A DNA stretch of 64,000 nt from Cytobacillus gottheilii. Lineage in GTDB: Bacteria > Bacillota > Bacilli > Bacillales > Cytobacillaceae. The stretch covers positions 3,615,354 to 3,679,353 of the forward strand of contig NZ_KV440945.1 in the NCBI RefSeq assembly GCF_001636345.1, in the 5' to 3' direction. How positions within the stretch are numbered: the first letter of the stretch is position 1; each line of letters opens with the position of its first letter. The notes under the pieces were generated by a model. That model was not told the DNA's origin. It saw nothing but the letters and a program-made list of their open reading frames with translations, and did no database searches. Both the position numbers and the translations under genes were made by a program. Shown here one piece after another: positions 1 to 8,510 of this stretch.

Positions 1-357
1 ATATGTCATAACCATTTCTTTTTGAGGAAAACCTGCAATTCCCACCTTCCAAATCGACTGGAGGCTATGTCTAGCTGTTACGAACTTTTCATCTTTTGTT
101 ACTTCCCACAGCTTAGGGAAATCCTGCATCATTTTCATCTCTGGATCGCTTTTAGCCAGATTGGCCAGATATTGTGCTGCACGCGAGCGTTGATGCGGAT
201 CTTTATGAGTCAGATCCTCTATTAATTGATTCCATACATCATACGCCCAATCCACTACTTGATCAGTTGCCTTTAAAATGTTCTGATATGCTTCATAACG
301 CTCATCTTTATCGCCTGATTTAGATTTTTCAAACTCCAGCTTCATCTGACTATCCAT
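1..357 (-). CDS. Hypothetical protein, HEAT-like helical (3' end outside window)
   Basis: The reading frame starts at ATG 357 behind an AGGGTGTG ribosome site and stays open for 119 codons to the window edge, so the C-terminus is missing. The product is charged and apparently all-helical. Its middle part (PHQRSRAAQYLANLAKSDPE) resembles a HEAT-type helical repeat, which suggests a scaffold or binding role but no specific function. It lies 9 bp downstream of the VOC gene and is probably co-transcribed with it and with the ArsR regulator above. I do not recognise a named family. Confidence 0.65.
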   Translation of the reverse strand, partial: MDSQMKLEFEKSKSGDKDERYEAYQNILKATDQVVDWAYDVWNQLIEDLTHKDPHQRSRAAQYLANLAKSDPEMKMMQDFPKLWEVTKDEKFVTARHSLQSIWKVGIAGFPQKEMVMTY

Positions 358-366
358 TTTCACACC

Positions 367-756
367 CTAATCTTGCTGTATAATCTGTATAAGGTTGCCG
401 CAAGTATCATCGAAGACAGCTATTTGGATATCGCCCATTTTTGTAGGCTCCATCGTAAACCGCACGCCTTTTTCCACTAGTCGGCTATACTCTTTTTGAA
501 TATCTGCAACTCCGAACATGGTTACTGGTATGCCATCGTCCATCAATTTCTGCTGATATTCTTTTGCGGCAGGGTGTACATTCGGTTCAAGTAAAAGCTC
601 AGTTGCTTCTTCTTTATCTGAAGAAACAAGAGTGATCCACCTATGTGCTCCTGAAGGAACATCATGCTTTTTCATAAATCCTAAAGTTTCTGTATAAAAT
701 TTTAATGCTTTGTCCTGGTCTTCTACAAATATACTGGTAATAATGATGTTTAACAT
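367..756 (-). CDS. VOC family (glyoxalase/bleomycin-resistance fold) protein
   Basis: The 129-residue product is one vicinal-oxygen-chelate unit: an N-terminal IITSIFVEDQDKALKFYTETLGF motif and a second half ending in IAVFDDTCGNLIQIIQ. Such proteins bind a divalent metal and act as small lyases, dioxygenases or drug-sequestering proteins; the substrate cannot be read here. A GGGAGG site precedes the ATG. The gene follows the HTH regulator at 817-1095 in the same direction, a common regulator-VOC pairing, and is followed 9 bp later by the helical protein. Family assignment is firm; function is unknown. Confidence 0.85.
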   Translation of the reverse strand: MLNIIITSIFVEDQDKALKFYTETLGFMKKHDVPSGAHRWITLVSSDKEEATELLLEPNVHPAAKEYQQKLMDDGIPVTMFGVADIQKEYSRLVEKGVRFTMEPTKMGDIQIAVFDDTCGNLIQIIQQD

Positions 757-816
757 TTTGAATCCTCCCTTAGTATTTCCACAGTAAAGTCTTAAACAAT
801 AATCATTAATTAAAAC

Positions 817-1095
817 TTATTCTACCCAGCCTTTCAGCAAATCTTTGAGTGGTTCCCTGTTAAAAATAAGCACTCGAAATTTACCATTTCGCTTTGACAT
901 AACAAGCCCAGCTGCTTCCAATGCAGAAAGGTGTTTTGCTATCGCCTGTCGTGTAATGGTAAGGTTGTGCTTCATAATAAGCCGTGTGGTAAGGTCATAT
1001 AAAGTTAATTCGTCACGTTCAGAAAGCTCGTCTAGTATAACTCGCCTATTCGGATCACTTAGTGCTTTAAATATAGCGTCTTTATCCCAATTCAT
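817..1095 (-). CDS. ArsR-family winged-helix transcriptional regulator
   Basis: The 92-residue product has the ArsR/HTH_20 layout: IFKALSDPNRRVILDELSE for helices 1-2, then a recognition helix around TRQAIAKHLSALEAAGLV, and a basic wing (SKRNGKFRVLIF). No metal-binding Cys pair is visible, so it is probably not a classical metal sensor. I chose ATG 1095, although the frame runs open further, because homology starts here and a promoter sits directly upstream with its -10 six bases from the ATG. The message is therefore probably leaderless. It likely represses itself and the VOC gene behind it. Confidence 0.82.
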   Translation of the reverse strand: MNWDKDAIFKALSDPNRRVILDELSERDELTLYDLTTRLIMKHNLTITRQAIAKHLSALEAAGLVMSKRNGKFRVLIFNREPLKDLLKGWVE

Positions 1096-1101
1096 AGATG
1101 T

Positions 1102-1153
1102 ATTATATGCAACCTTATAGTTGCTCGTCAAGTAGAGGCAACTAAAAAGTTGC
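1102..1153 (-). promoter_or_regulatory. Promoter of the VOC-locus ArsR gene with two GCAAC-N6-GTTGC operators
   Basis: Reading leftwards there is TTGACG, an 18-bp spacer and TATAAT, then six bases to the ATG at 1095. Two copies of the palindrome GCAAC-N6-GTTGC lie at 1109-1124 (inside the spacer) and 1138-1153 (just upstream of the -35), with centres 29 bp apart. This is the expected layout for autorepression by the adjacent ArsR protein. The repeats are seen directly; the binding protein is inferred. Confidence 0.7.
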
Positions 1154-1284
1154 GTAACAATAACTGGATTAAAACGGCTGTACCTCAAAAATCGGTATTT
1201 TTTGTATTTTCTAATGAGTAAGCTCATCTTGGGGCAGCATGGATTTCTCATGATAGCATTTCCTTTAACTTGATTTGACTTCAC

Positions 1285-1314
1285 TTGACATATCGAAAAA
1301 TCCAGATATATAAT
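1285..1314 (+). promoter_or_regulatory. Leaderless promoter with ATATC-N10-GATAT operator
   Basis: TTGACA (1285-1290), an 18-bp spacer and TATAAT (1309-1314) are followed by only seven bases before ATG 1322, with no Shine-Dalgarno sequence. The spacer carries ATATC-N10-GATAT (1290-1309). The same palindrome recurs at 1667-1686 upstream of the transporter genes, so the ArsR product probably controls both promoters. Confidence 0.7.
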
Positions 1315-1321
1315 TACACAC

Positions 1322-1636
1322 ATGGAACCGATTAATGTATTCAAGGCGTTATCAAATGAAACTAGGCTCAAGATCTTAGAATGGTTAAAGGAACCAGAGA
1401 AGAATTTTCCCAAACAAGGTGCTCATCTGCCAAAGGATGTAAGTTATAAAGGCGGAGTTTGTGTTGGGGATATTCAAGAAAAAGCTCAAATATCTCAATC
1501 AACAGTATCCAGTTACCTAAACATGATGCAAAAAGCTGGTTTACTTGAATCGATTCGACATGGGCAATGGACATACTACAGACGTAATGAAGAATTTATT
1601 CAAGAGTTAGCTAAATATTTTAAAACAGAGATCTAA
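1322..1636 (+). CDS. ArsR-family HTH transcriptional regulator
   Basis: The 104-residue product begins with the typical VFKALSNETRLKILEWLKEPE and carries a winged helix (GDIQEKAQISQSTVSSYLNM, then a wing ending in WTYYRRNEEFI). The insert between helices (residues 27-47) contains one Cys in GGVCVGD, so redox or metal sensing is possible but unproven. ATG 1322 is used without a ribosome site because the -10 box ends seven bases before it. The gene lies just upstream of the paired DUF606 transporter, whose promoter shares its ATATC-N10-GATAT palindrome, so it is the likely local repressor. Confidence 0.82.
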   Translation: MEPINVFKALSNETRLKILEWLKEPEKNFPKQGAHLPKDVSYKGGVCVGDIQEKAQISQSTVSSYLNMMQKAGLLESIRHGQWTYYRRNEEFIQELAKYFKTEI

Positions 1637-1664
1637 TTTAGGTTGGATTTCTTTTTTTGAAGTA

Positions 1665-1691
1665 ATATATCTATATTTCTAGATATATAAT
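1665..1691 (+). promoter_or_regulatory. Operator overlapping the -10 of the DMT transporter promoter
   Basis: A perfect inverted repeat, ATATATCTA-N6-TAGATATAT (1665-1688), contains ATATC-N10-GATAT and overlaps a TATAAT at 1686-1691. It matches the element in front of the ArsR gene at 1322. The -35 is poor, so activation or weak basal expression is possible. Confidence 0.65.
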
Positions 1692-1714
1692 TTTTTAGAA
1701 AAGGAGATTTATTT

Positions 1715-2143
1715 ATGCGTATTATATTCTACTTCCTGGCCCTATTAGCTGGAGCAGCACTTAGCTTTGAAGGAGGCATTTATGCTGAACTGGGCAAGAC
1801 CATTGGGAAACTGGAAACAAGTTTTTATAACTTCTTTATGGGTTCAATTATCATGGGGCTGATCTGGCTTTTTTTTGGTAAGGGAAGACTTACTTACACA
1901 CTTGAAGCACCAAAATGGTCATTACTTGGAGGTGCCTTAGGTGTCGTATATTTAACCTCCATTGTTGTGAGTGTTCCATTTGTTGGTGTGGGGATCACAA
2001 TGGTTGCTGTTATTATCGGACAATTAGCCATGAGTATGATTATTGAGCATTTTGGCTGGCTTGGCAGTAAGAAAAACAGGATAAATAAGGAAAAAGTTTT
2101 CGCCGTTATTTCAATGATTATCGCACTTATATTAATAAACTAG
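1715..2143 (+). CDS. DMT-superfamily small transporter subunit (DUF606/YdcZ type)
   Basis: This 142-residue integral membrane protein has about five hydrophobic segments, with family features such as GGIYAELGKTIGKLETSFYNFFMG and EAPKWSLLGGALGVVYL. DUF606 proteins are half-length members of the drug/metabolite transporter superfamily and usually come as adjacent pairs that presumably assemble together. A strong AAAAGGAG site precedes the ATG. The next gene is a paralogue 13 bp downstream, so this is the first half of a two-gene transporter under the ArsR-type operator. The substrate is unknown. Confidence 0.8.
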   Translation: MRIIFYFLALLAGAALSFEGGIYAELGKTIGKLETSFYNFFMGSIIMGLIWLFFGKGRLTYTLEAPKWSLLGGALGVVYLTSIVVSVPFVGVGITMVAVIIGQLAMSMIIEHFGWLGSKKNRINKEKVFAVISMIIALILIN

Positions 2144-2156
2144 GAGGTCTGCAATT

Positions 2157-2630
2157 ATGGGCTTTTTTATGATTTTATTTACCCTGATTGGCGGTATTAC
2201 TTTAAGCGCTCAATCATCAATCAATGGAACACTTAGTCAAAAAGCTGGAACAATTGAAACAACATTCTTAACATTCCTCACAGGTACAATGTTTCTTACA
2301 ATTCTCATTTTATTTTTTGGCAGTGGAAATATTTTGGCCCTTTTAGATGCGCCAAAATGGCAATTAAGTGCAGCTTTCTTGGGCACCATGTATTTGCTTC
2401 TCACTATAATGGCAGTACCTAAAATTGGCGTAATTGCAGCCAATATTGCTGGTATTGCTGGTCAGCTGATCATTGGAATTATTATCGATCATTTTGGATG
2501 GTTCAATAGTTTAGTTATAGAATTTGATCTGAAACGTGCCTTTGCTCTATTATTTATGTTGATTTCCCTGTATTTTATTTATAAAGGGAATAAACGCTTA
2601 AACATAGAAACCAATACAAAAACTATTTAA
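2157..2630 (+). CDS. DMT-superfamily small transporter subunit, partner (DUF606/YdcZ type)
   Basis: The 157-residue membrane protein is paralogous to the preceding gene; both carry a conserved APKWxLxxAxLGxxYL stretch (here DAPKWQLSAAFLGTMYLLLT) and a C-terminal DHFGW motif. It has about five hydrophobic segments and a short charged tail. The ATG sits behind TAGGAGG, 13 bp after the stop of its partner. A strong terminator at 2662-2706 closes the operon. The pair probably forms a heterodimeric exporter of unknown substrate. Confidence 0.8.
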   Translation: MGFFMILFTLIGGITLSAQSSINGTLSQKAGTIETTFLTFLTGTMFLTILILFFGSGNILALLDAPKWQLSAAFLGTMYLLLTIMAVPKIGVIAANIAGIAGQLIIGIIIDHFGWFNSLVIEFDLKRAFALLFMLISLYFIYKGNKRLNIETNTKTI

Positions 2631-2661
2631 TGAATATAAAACTGCAAACATTGGTCAATGC

Positions 2662-2707
2662 AAAAGAAGCCAATCTTCCTAATTAGGTAGATTGGCTTCT
2701 TTTCATT
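2662..2707 (+). terminator. Intrinsic terminator after the DMT pair
   Basis: AAGAAGCCAATCT pairs with AGATTGGCTTCTT across a 12-base loop and is followed by TTTTCATTTT. The 13-bp stem with T-run ends the 1715-2630 operon. Confidence 0.9.
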
Positions 2708-2855
2708 TTATGTGAATACTACATGGATACTAGCCCGTTTCATTGCGCTGCAAATACTCCTTTTCAAAAAGATTTTAAATTAACAAATCAAACAACGATT
2801 GATTAGTTTCAGTTCCTAACCATTTGCTTTTATGATCGTGTTAAATACTTGAGTC

Positions 2856-3770
2856 TCAGCCTCTGTCATTTTTTACACCTAGCGCTTCCTTTGCCATCTG
2901 TTCATATTCCTCTAAGCCTGAAACTAATGCAAACTCAGCAAGTGAAACTGAATAAGCTGCGTCAAGTTCAATAATATGCTCTTTCATCTTCGGCCAGTAA
3001 TAACCGCCTGCTTCCTTATAGGCAAGGATTAGTGCATCTAACCCTTCTTCTCCAAAAGCTTTATAATTGAAAACAAAGTCATTTGATATATCTGTCACTT
3101 TAGCTTCAGTCCAATCGATCAATCCGGTCACATTCGCATCTTTATCAATCATCATATGGCCGGCATGCACATCCCCATGGATTAGACCAGTCTTTTTCGG
3201 CCACATATCGTCATCATTCAACCATGCCTGCCATCTGTGCCATAAGTCGTCCCCCACACCAAACGTTTCTTTCACCTTCAACATTCGCTGCTTCATTGAC
3301 GTTCTTGCTTCTTCGGGTGTTTGCACGATTAGGTCAAGCTCCCTGGCTTTATCACTCGGTATGCTATGGAGCTCAGCTAATACTCTGCCAAGAGATTGAT
3401 GGAAGGATTCTGGAACGTTGTTAACATTAATCTCCCAAACATAATTGCCGATATTATGATCAATCGTTCCTGCTGGCACCCCTTCCAGCTTCCTGTAAGC
3501 AATTAGCTCATTTGTGTAAATAATCCAGTTAGGTGATTGGAAAGAATCAGCATACTGATTCACCAAATCTAATGCTTTTTTTTCTGCCTTTGTTCTAGGC
3601 ATTACATCTTCCCGCCTCGGCAATCTTAGGACCCATTCCGTCCCATTCTCATCTTGCGCAAAAACCACTTGAAAATCTAACCCTGATTCATTAACCTTCA
3701 TCGTTTCTTCCTTTAATAAAAGATGATGCTTTTTCGTTACTTCAATCACTTGTTTAATATCTATCGTCAT
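2856..3770 (-). CDS. mph: Macrolide 2'-phosphotransferase-like kinase (Mph family)
   Basis: The 304-residue product has the APH/Mph kinase fold: an N-terminal lobe with [11 protein letters not shown], the catalytic loop [14 protein letters not shown] (catalytic Asp in HGDVH) and the metal-binding LIDWTEAKV. The HGDxHxGH plus IDWTEA combination is typical of macrolide phosphotransferases rather than aminoglycoside kinases. It would inactivate 14- and 15-membered macrolides by phosphorylating the 2'-hydroxyl. Chromosomal mph genes without mobile flanks are common in Bacillaceae, and none is seen here. The start follows a GGGAGTGATTTTAA context. Family is firm; actual resistance is untested. Confidence 0.8.
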   Translation of the reverse strand: MTIDIKQVIEVTKKHHLLLKEETMKVNESGLDFQVVFAQDENGTEWVLRLPRREDVMPRTKAEKKALDLVNQYADSFQSPNWIIYTNELIAYRKLEGVPAGTIDHNIGNYVWEINVNNVPESFHQSLGRVLAELHSIPSDKARELDLIVQTPEEARTSMKQRMLKVKETFGVGDDLWHRWQAWLNDDDMWPKKTGLIHGDVHAGHMMIDKDANVTGLIDWTEAKVTDISNDFVFNYKAFGEEGLDALILAYKEAGGYYWPKMKEHIIELDAAYSVSLAEFALVSGLEEYEQMAKEALGVKNDRG

Positions 3771-4096
3771 TTAAAATCACTCCCTAAAGCTTTTTCAATG
3801 GAAAAATTCTTATAATTAGATGACTTCATATGGTAGATTACCATTTACAAACCGCCCTACCAATAAGATTTATTATTAGGTTCGGACGATCACCTAGAAA
3901 CTTAGCCATAATAGTTTAATTCGTTATGCAGGAAATGATTCCTTCTTGTTTCCTTAACCTGCTACCTTAGCGGCAAAAAAAGGCTCCCTATTAATAATAG
4001 GAAACCCTCATTAAGTTTATATTTTCTATGAAAAAAAATAGCTTAGCAAAACAGTCTATCTTAACAGAGAGAACCAAGGAACCTGTCCCCTAGATC
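3771..4096. other. Intergenic region with AT-rich palindrome and GGAACCTGTCCC repeat
   Basis: No gene is seen in these 326 bp. They hold a short palindrome (CCTATTAATAATAGG, about 3988-4003) and, at about 4074-4091, one copy of the dispersed motif AAGGAACCTGTCCCC directly next to the stop codon of the following leftward gene. Other copies occur at 5828, 13918, 13946, 63745 and 63781. Confidence 0.6.
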
Positions 4097-4576
4097 CTAC
4101 TTCCTAACAACCGGAATCCACATTTCACCAAATACTACTCCATCTTTCTGTCCCATCACAACAGCTGCATTCGGCCCCCCAACATAGGATACGTCTGTTA
4201 CTTCCATCAAAACTTCACCAAACGCTATACCAGTGAGCAGATTACTCAACTCTTGGTCTGTATTTGCTTCGCCTTTAACAACAATGTACTCACCTTTAGG
4301 AAATTCAATGAGTCTGGATGCCTCTGGCAATGACGCCTCTGTCATCACGCCCGCATAATGCATCATTTTGTTATTCACTGCTTCGTTTACGACAAAAAGG
4401 TAATCATTTGCCGCGATCTTTTTTAGTTTATCAAGCGTTCCATCTTGATTGATTGTCTGCCAGAATTCTGCCTTTTCGTTATTAATCCCTACATAATCGG
4501 TGTAATCACTCTTAAGTTCTGTACCAATGCCTAAAACGGTAAAACTGTCCTTTTCTTCTAAAATATAATTTGCCAT
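4097..4576 (-). CDS. GyrI-like/AraC effector-binding domain protein
   Basis: The 159-residue single-domain protein resembles the effector-binding (GyrI/SOUL-like) fold found at the C-terminus of AraC-type regulators. It begins with FTVLGIGTEL and ends with the typical aromatic FGEMWIPVVRK. Stand-alone members bind small hydrophobic ligands and may detoxify or sense them. An AAGGAGG site precedes ATG 4576. It is divergent from the WYL-type regulator at 4677 with about 100 bp between them, so that regulator is the likely controller. Confidence 0.7.
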   Translation of the reverse strand: MANYILEEKDSFTVLGIGTELKSDYTDYVGINNEKAEFWQTINQDGTLDKLKKIAANDYLFVVNEAVNNKMMHYAGVMTEASLPEASRLIEFPKGEYIVVKGEANTDQELSNLLTGIAFGEVLMEVTDVSYVGGPNAAVVMGQKDGVVFGEMWIPVVRK

Positions 4577-4676
4577 TATAATTCCTCCTTTTAAAATAAA
4601 CCATTTGTATTTGGTCTTGCTACGTTTATACTAGCGTTAAATCATGTCAAAAAATGATACTGTTTAGGAGGACACG

Positions 4677-5639
4677 ATGAAGAAAGTTGAACGGATTAAT
4701 ACCATCATGCGATATATCAATAACCGCTCCTATTTTACAATCTCTGAAATTATGCAGGAATTTAACATTTCTCGTTCGACTGCAATTAGGGATATCAGAG
4801 AAATTGAAGAGATGGGAATGCCGCTTGAAGCTGAAGTTGGAAGAGATGGAGGGTATTCAGTCATGAACAATTCTGTCCTTCCTTCTATTCGTTTTACTGA
4901 TAACGAGGTTAAAGCTCTTTTTATTGCGTTTATGGCATCAAGGAATCAACAGCTTCCTTATCTAAAAAGCCGGCAGTCTTTAGCTGAAAAATTACTTGGT
5001 CTCATTCCAGAGACACAACAAGAGAACCTTGTCCTTTTAAATCAAATCTTGCTTTTTGAAGGCACCAATCCAAATAATCCTGATCTGCTTGACCTGTCTG
5101 ACCTTCCTCATCCGATGTTAGAAAAGCTCATCCAAATCCTGCTATTGGATCGGCATTTATTGGTTACCGTCAAAGAAGGGAATTTAATAAGCTCGTATCC
5201 GATTTATCTCTTGCACCTCTATCGTGAGAAGAATTTTTGGCAGATTGAGGGATTTGACTTAAAAGAAGAGAGAAAGAAGATTTTTCTTGTAGACCACCTC
5301 ACCAATGTAGAATTAAGTCCCATGAAAAAGAGAGTAAATAAAAAAAAGGTATTAGAAAAATTAAGGAAGCAGGAAGAAGTAAACAATCTTGTCATTGAAT
5401 TAGGTCCAAAGGCAATTGCTCAGTTTAGAAAATATCACCCTCTAAAATTCTCACTTGCTTATACAAATCCCTACCAAACCACAGCTATATTAAAAACTCA
5501 TATCAATGTGAGTATGCCCGAAGAATTGTCAGATATAACAAATTGGCTGCTTTTCCTTGGTGAGGATATCAAGTTCAAGATCGTGCCAAAAGAAATTAAA
5601 AAATGCTTACAAGAGAGATCAAGTACTTACTTCAAATAA
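4677..5639 (+). CDS. HTH/WYL-domain transcriptional regulator (YafY/DeoR-like)
   Basis: The 320-residue protein has an N-terminal HTH_11 domain (residues 1-60, FTISEIMQEFNISRSTAIRDIREIEEMG). A WYL domain follows at about 150-220 (LLVTVKEGNLISSYPIYLLHLYREKNFWQIEGFDL), with a C-terminal extension. WYL domains sense small ligands, often nucleotides. The ATG follows TAGGAGG with ideal spacing. It is divergent from the GyrI-like gene; an inverted repeat ATCAT-N8-ATGAT at about 4640-4658 in the shared promoter may be its site. Confidence 0.82.
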   Translation: MKKVERINTIMRYINNRSYFTISEIMQEFNISRSTAIRDIREIEEMGMPLEAEVGRDGGYSVMNNSVLPSIRFTDNEVKALFIAFMASRNQQLPYLKSRQSLAEKLLGLIPETQQENLVLLNQILLFEGTNPNNPDLLDLSDLPHPMLEKLIQILLLDRHLLVTVKEGNLISSYPIYLLHLYREKNFWQIEGFDLKEERKKIFLVDHLTNVELSPMKKRVNKKKVLEKLRKQEEVNNLVIELGPKAIAQFRKYHPLKFSLAYTNPYQTTAILKTHINVSMPEELSDITNWLLFLGEDIKFKIVPKEIKKCLQERSSTYFK

Positions 5640-5824
5640 GCAACGGCGAGTTTATCTAGTTTTTAATCATAGCCAAAGCTTGCTGTAGCTGCTTTTGGAA
5701 GAATTTTATAATTCTATATTGGGTTATACCCCATAGGAGGAAGCAGTTGTTTTCAATTTTAATCTGTCAAAAAATAAAACAGCTGCCTCATGGCCGCTGC
5801 ATTTATCCAATCTTTTATCAATTT

Positions 5825-5847
5825 TGGGTCAAGGAACCTGTCCCCTT
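5825..5847. repeat. Dispersed GGAACCTGTCCC repeat copy
   Basis: GGTCAAGGAACCTGTCCCCT lies immediately downstream of the histidine-kinase stop codon. It matches copies at 4074, 13918/13946 and 63745/63781 and is often found 3' to genes here. Confidence 0.6.
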
Positions 5848-6766
5848 AACCCAAATCCCATTTCTTAAAGTACACCGAAAGAATAAATTCACTTCCCTGA
5901 ACATCAGCAGCCACTTTCCCACCTTGCTGTTCAGCAAGTTCCTGAACAATATGCAATCCCAACCCAAGGTGGGTGCCGGTTCTGCTTTGGTCTAACCGAA
6001 ATGTTCGTTTAAAGATCATTTCAAGTTCGGCAGTATTCATTGTCTCCACGTCATTTACTGCCTTTAGCACAACGTAGTCTTCTTCCTCCGTTAATGTAAT
6101 GGTAAAATGACTCTTGGCATAGGTTAATGCATTATGAATGATGTTGGTGATCATACGAACGGTCGCTTTTTGATCAGCCAAAATTGGAGAGACAACAGCT
6201 TCTTTTATATCTACCTTTAATTGTTTCTTCTCAAAGTCATCATAAAACAAAAGCATGGTATCCACGAGTGATTGGTCCAGAAATTGCTTTTCTATGTGCA
6301 GCTTTTTGTCTGATGAATGCAGCTGTGAAAGTTCATAGAATAAATCCACAATTAAGGTGAGATTATCAATTTTCTTTTGAATAATGGTTAAGAATTCCTT
6401 TCTCTCCTCTTCAGATAAAGACGGGTCTGTTAATAACTCTGAAAACCCCTTGATTGAAGTGATAGGGGTTCGCAGATCATGGGAGATGTTTGTGATTTCT
6501 TGTCTTAGTTCCAATTCTCTTCTTTCGACTGACTGTTGATTCTGTTTATAAAGATGAATAAGCTGGTTGATTTTCGCAGCAAATTTCGCCAGGTTTTTAT
6601 TATGGGTATTCGTACGGACTAACTCATTTGTTCCGAAATGTTCGTTGATATCCTCTAATTGCCTCGTCATCCTTCTGACATCCCAATGGAAAAGCAGAAG
6701 CATGACGACCGCAGCAATCAGCAGGAATACCAAGATGCTTATAATCAGCCAGCTGCTCACTTTCAT
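5846..6766 (-). CDS. Sensor histidine kinase
   Basis: The 306-residue kinase has one N-terminal membrane segment (residues 5-27), a short HAMP-like linker, a HisKA domain with phospho-acceptor in ITNISHDLRTPITSIKGF (about 98) and a HATPase_c domain. The N box is MITNIIHNALTYAKSH and the G box THLGLGLHIVQEL. With almost no extracellular sensor it resembles intramembrane-sensing kinases paired with ABC transporters that handle cell-envelope antibiotics. It is the last gene of a leftward set: response regulator, ATPase, permease, kinase. The stop codon abuts a dispersed repeat. Confidence 0.88.
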   Translation of the reverse strand: MKVSSWLIISILVFLLIAAVVMLLLFHWDVRRMTRQLEDINEHFGTNELVRTNTHNKNLAKFAAKINQLIHLYKQNQQSVERRELELRQEITNISHDLRTPITSIKGFSELLTDPSLSEEERKEFLTIIQKKIDNLTLIVDLFYELSQLHSSDKKLHIEKQFLDQSLVDTMLLFYDDFEKKQLKVDIKEAVVSPILADQKATVRMITNIIHNALTYAKSHFTITLTEEEDYVVLKAVNDVETMNTAELEMIFKRTFRLDQSRTGTHLGLGLHIVQELAEQQGGKVAADVQGSEFILSVYFKKWDLG

Positions 6767-6780
6767 TCATCCCTTCATCA

Positions 6781-7530
6781 TCAATCGATGTTTTGTTTTG
6801 CAAACATTCTTGCTCCAATCAGTAATGCAGCCAGTGATATCATCAAGCCGACAATCCAATACTGGATGCCTAATTGAGGTGCACCATCCACGAAGCTCAT
6901 TAAATTATCATTCAGCAGGGTATCTGGTGCGTATTTATATACCGCGTCTAAGGCTGCAAACGGACGAAGCAGAAAGCGCAGCAAATCCCCTAATATTGCA
7001 AAAATCACTAACATTACGATAATGATATAAACGTCTCCTACTTTCAGCATTTTCAGCGCATGTCCCAGGAAAAATCCACTGAGCACGATTGGAATCATAT
7101 TGACACTCACTATTAGAAAGTTTCTCATTGCTTCAGGTTCATGAGTCAATAGGGTGTCACCCAAAAGAAGCATTAAACACATACCAATCACACATACCAA
7201 AAGAAAATACCCTAGAGTAAGAATCAGCTTTGACCAAAAAATGATACTGCGGGAAATCCCAAACGAAATTGATTGCTTAATCAGGGATCGATCTTTCCCA
7301 GTAAGGGCCATATTATAAAGCAAACCAATAATGATAATAACTAGTCCTGCTGCCGTAACATTTGAATAGAAGAATCGATCTGTTGCATAAGGGAAATTTG
7401 CTTCATTCTCACCAAAAAAATAAAGGACAGCAGCAGCAAAGGCAATCAGAATATAACAAAGTATGCCCGTTAAATGAAGACCTTTTTTGCGCAGCAAACG
7501 GTAATATTCACTTTTCATATAATTAACCAT
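6781..7530 (-). CDS. ABC transporter permease
   Basis: The roughly 249-residue membrane protein has six predicted hydrophobic segments and a basic N-terminus (MVNYMKSEYYRLLRKKG), typical of ABC-2 permeases of the bacitracin/lantibiotic export type. I use ATG 7530, seven bases after GGGAGGTG; an upstream in-frame GTG would overlap the ribosome site. Its start overlaps the end of the ATPase gene by 8 bp, implying translational coupling. With the ATPase it likely forms a peptide-antibiotic resistance or sensing exporter. Confidence 0.82.
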   Translation of the reverse strand: MVNYMKSEYYRLLRKKGLHLTGILCYILIAFAAAVLYFFGENEANFPYATDRFFYSNVTAAGLVIIIIGLLYNMALTGKDRSLIKQSISFGISRSIIFWSKLILTLGYFLLVCVIGMCLMLLLGDTLLTHEPEAMRNFLIVSVNMIPIVLSGFFLGHALKMLKVGDVYIIIVMLVIFAILGDLLRFLLRPFAALDAVYKYAPDTLLNDNLMSFVDGAPQLGIQYWIVGLMISLAALLIGARMFAKQNID

Positions 7531-8440
7531 GCTGATCACCTCCCACTAACCCTAAGAAGTATTCCTCGAGATCCAGTGTTTTGATGCTGAACTGCTTCAC
7601 CATTACGCCATTTTCAACTAACAAGCGATTAAGTTTTCCACTGTTCTCCACATGATTTTGAATCGCAATTTCGTGATCAGGAAGGACTTTTAATTGAATG
7701 TCAGCATAGGCCCGCTCCAATAATTGGACTGCCTTAGCTGAATCATCTACTGTGATCAGAATTTGCTTTTTACTCTTCTCTTCAAGCAGTACTTTGCTTA
7801 AATCTTCAACAATAACGCCATTTTTGATAAAAACAAAACGGTTTGCCAGCAGATTCAATTCGGTTAAAATATGACTGGAAATAAGGATCGTTATTTGATT
7901 TTCCTGACTCAGCTTTTTCAATAATTGGCGGATTTCCATAATCCCTTCAACATCCAAACCATTGATCGGTTCATCAAGCACTAAACAATCTGGATTACCT
8001 AAAAGACAAAGAGCTATGCCTAAGCGCTGCTTCATGCCCATAGAATAGTCTCTAAATCTTTTTTTCTTTTCCTGCTTTAAACCAACAATCTCCAAAACTT
8101 CATAAACACGCTTTTTGTCAACGATTCCTCTTTGAATCCGAAAATACTCCAGGTTTTGCACTGCCGTAAAGTCCGGGAAGAATGCTGGTGTTTCTACCAT
8201 AAAAGCAATTCTTCTTTTCGCTTTTTCCAGCTCTCTGCCCGATTTTCCAAACAAATGAACCTCACCGGACGAAGGCATTTGCTGACCAGCCAGAATTTTA
8301 AAAAACGTCGATTTACCTGCCCCGTTTTTACCAATCAGGGCACAAATCTCACCTTTTTTTAATGTGAAATCCAGAGGCTTAAGGACGGTTTCATTCTTAA
8401 ATTTTTTCGTTAATTGATACGTCTGTATAATAGAATCCAT
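7523..8440 (-). CDS. ABC transporter ATP-binding protein (BcrA-like)
   Basis: The 305-residue ATPase has Walker A GKNGAGKST (about 38-46), a signature in YSMGMKQRLGIALCLL, Walker B CLVLDEPINGLD and an H-loop in ISSHILTEL. A C-terminal region after residue 220 is typical of BcrA-type ATPases of peptide-antibiotic exporters. It pairs with the overlapping permease. The two-component genes on both sides make this a likely sense-and-export module for an envelope-active compound; the substrate is inferred only by family. Confidence 0.88.
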   Translation of the reverse strand: MDSIIQTYQLTKKFKNETVLKPLDFTLKKGEICALIGKNGAGKSTFFKILAGQQMPSSGEVHLFGKSGRELEKAKRRIAFMVETPAFFPDFTAVQNLEYFRIQRGIVDKKRVYEVLEIVGLKQEKKKRFRDYSMGMKQRLGIALCLLGNPDCLVLDEPINGLDVEGIMEIRQLLKKLSQENQITILISSHILTELNLLANRFVFIKNGVIVEDLSKVLLEEKSKKQILITVDDSAKAVQLLERAYADIQLKVLPDHEIAIQNHVENSGKLNRLLVENGVMVKQFSIKTLDLEEYFLGLVGGDQHG

Positions 8441-8510
8441 CTTTTTGACTCCTTTGCTAAATGTTCTACTTTCAGTTTAACGGAGAAGTCTTTAAAAACC
8501 TTTAAGCAAA

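Noticed and set aside
2856..3770. Macrolide kinase considered as recently acquired resistance gene
   Set aside because: No mobile element, integron or composition break is seen around it; it looks like a resident chromosomal gene.
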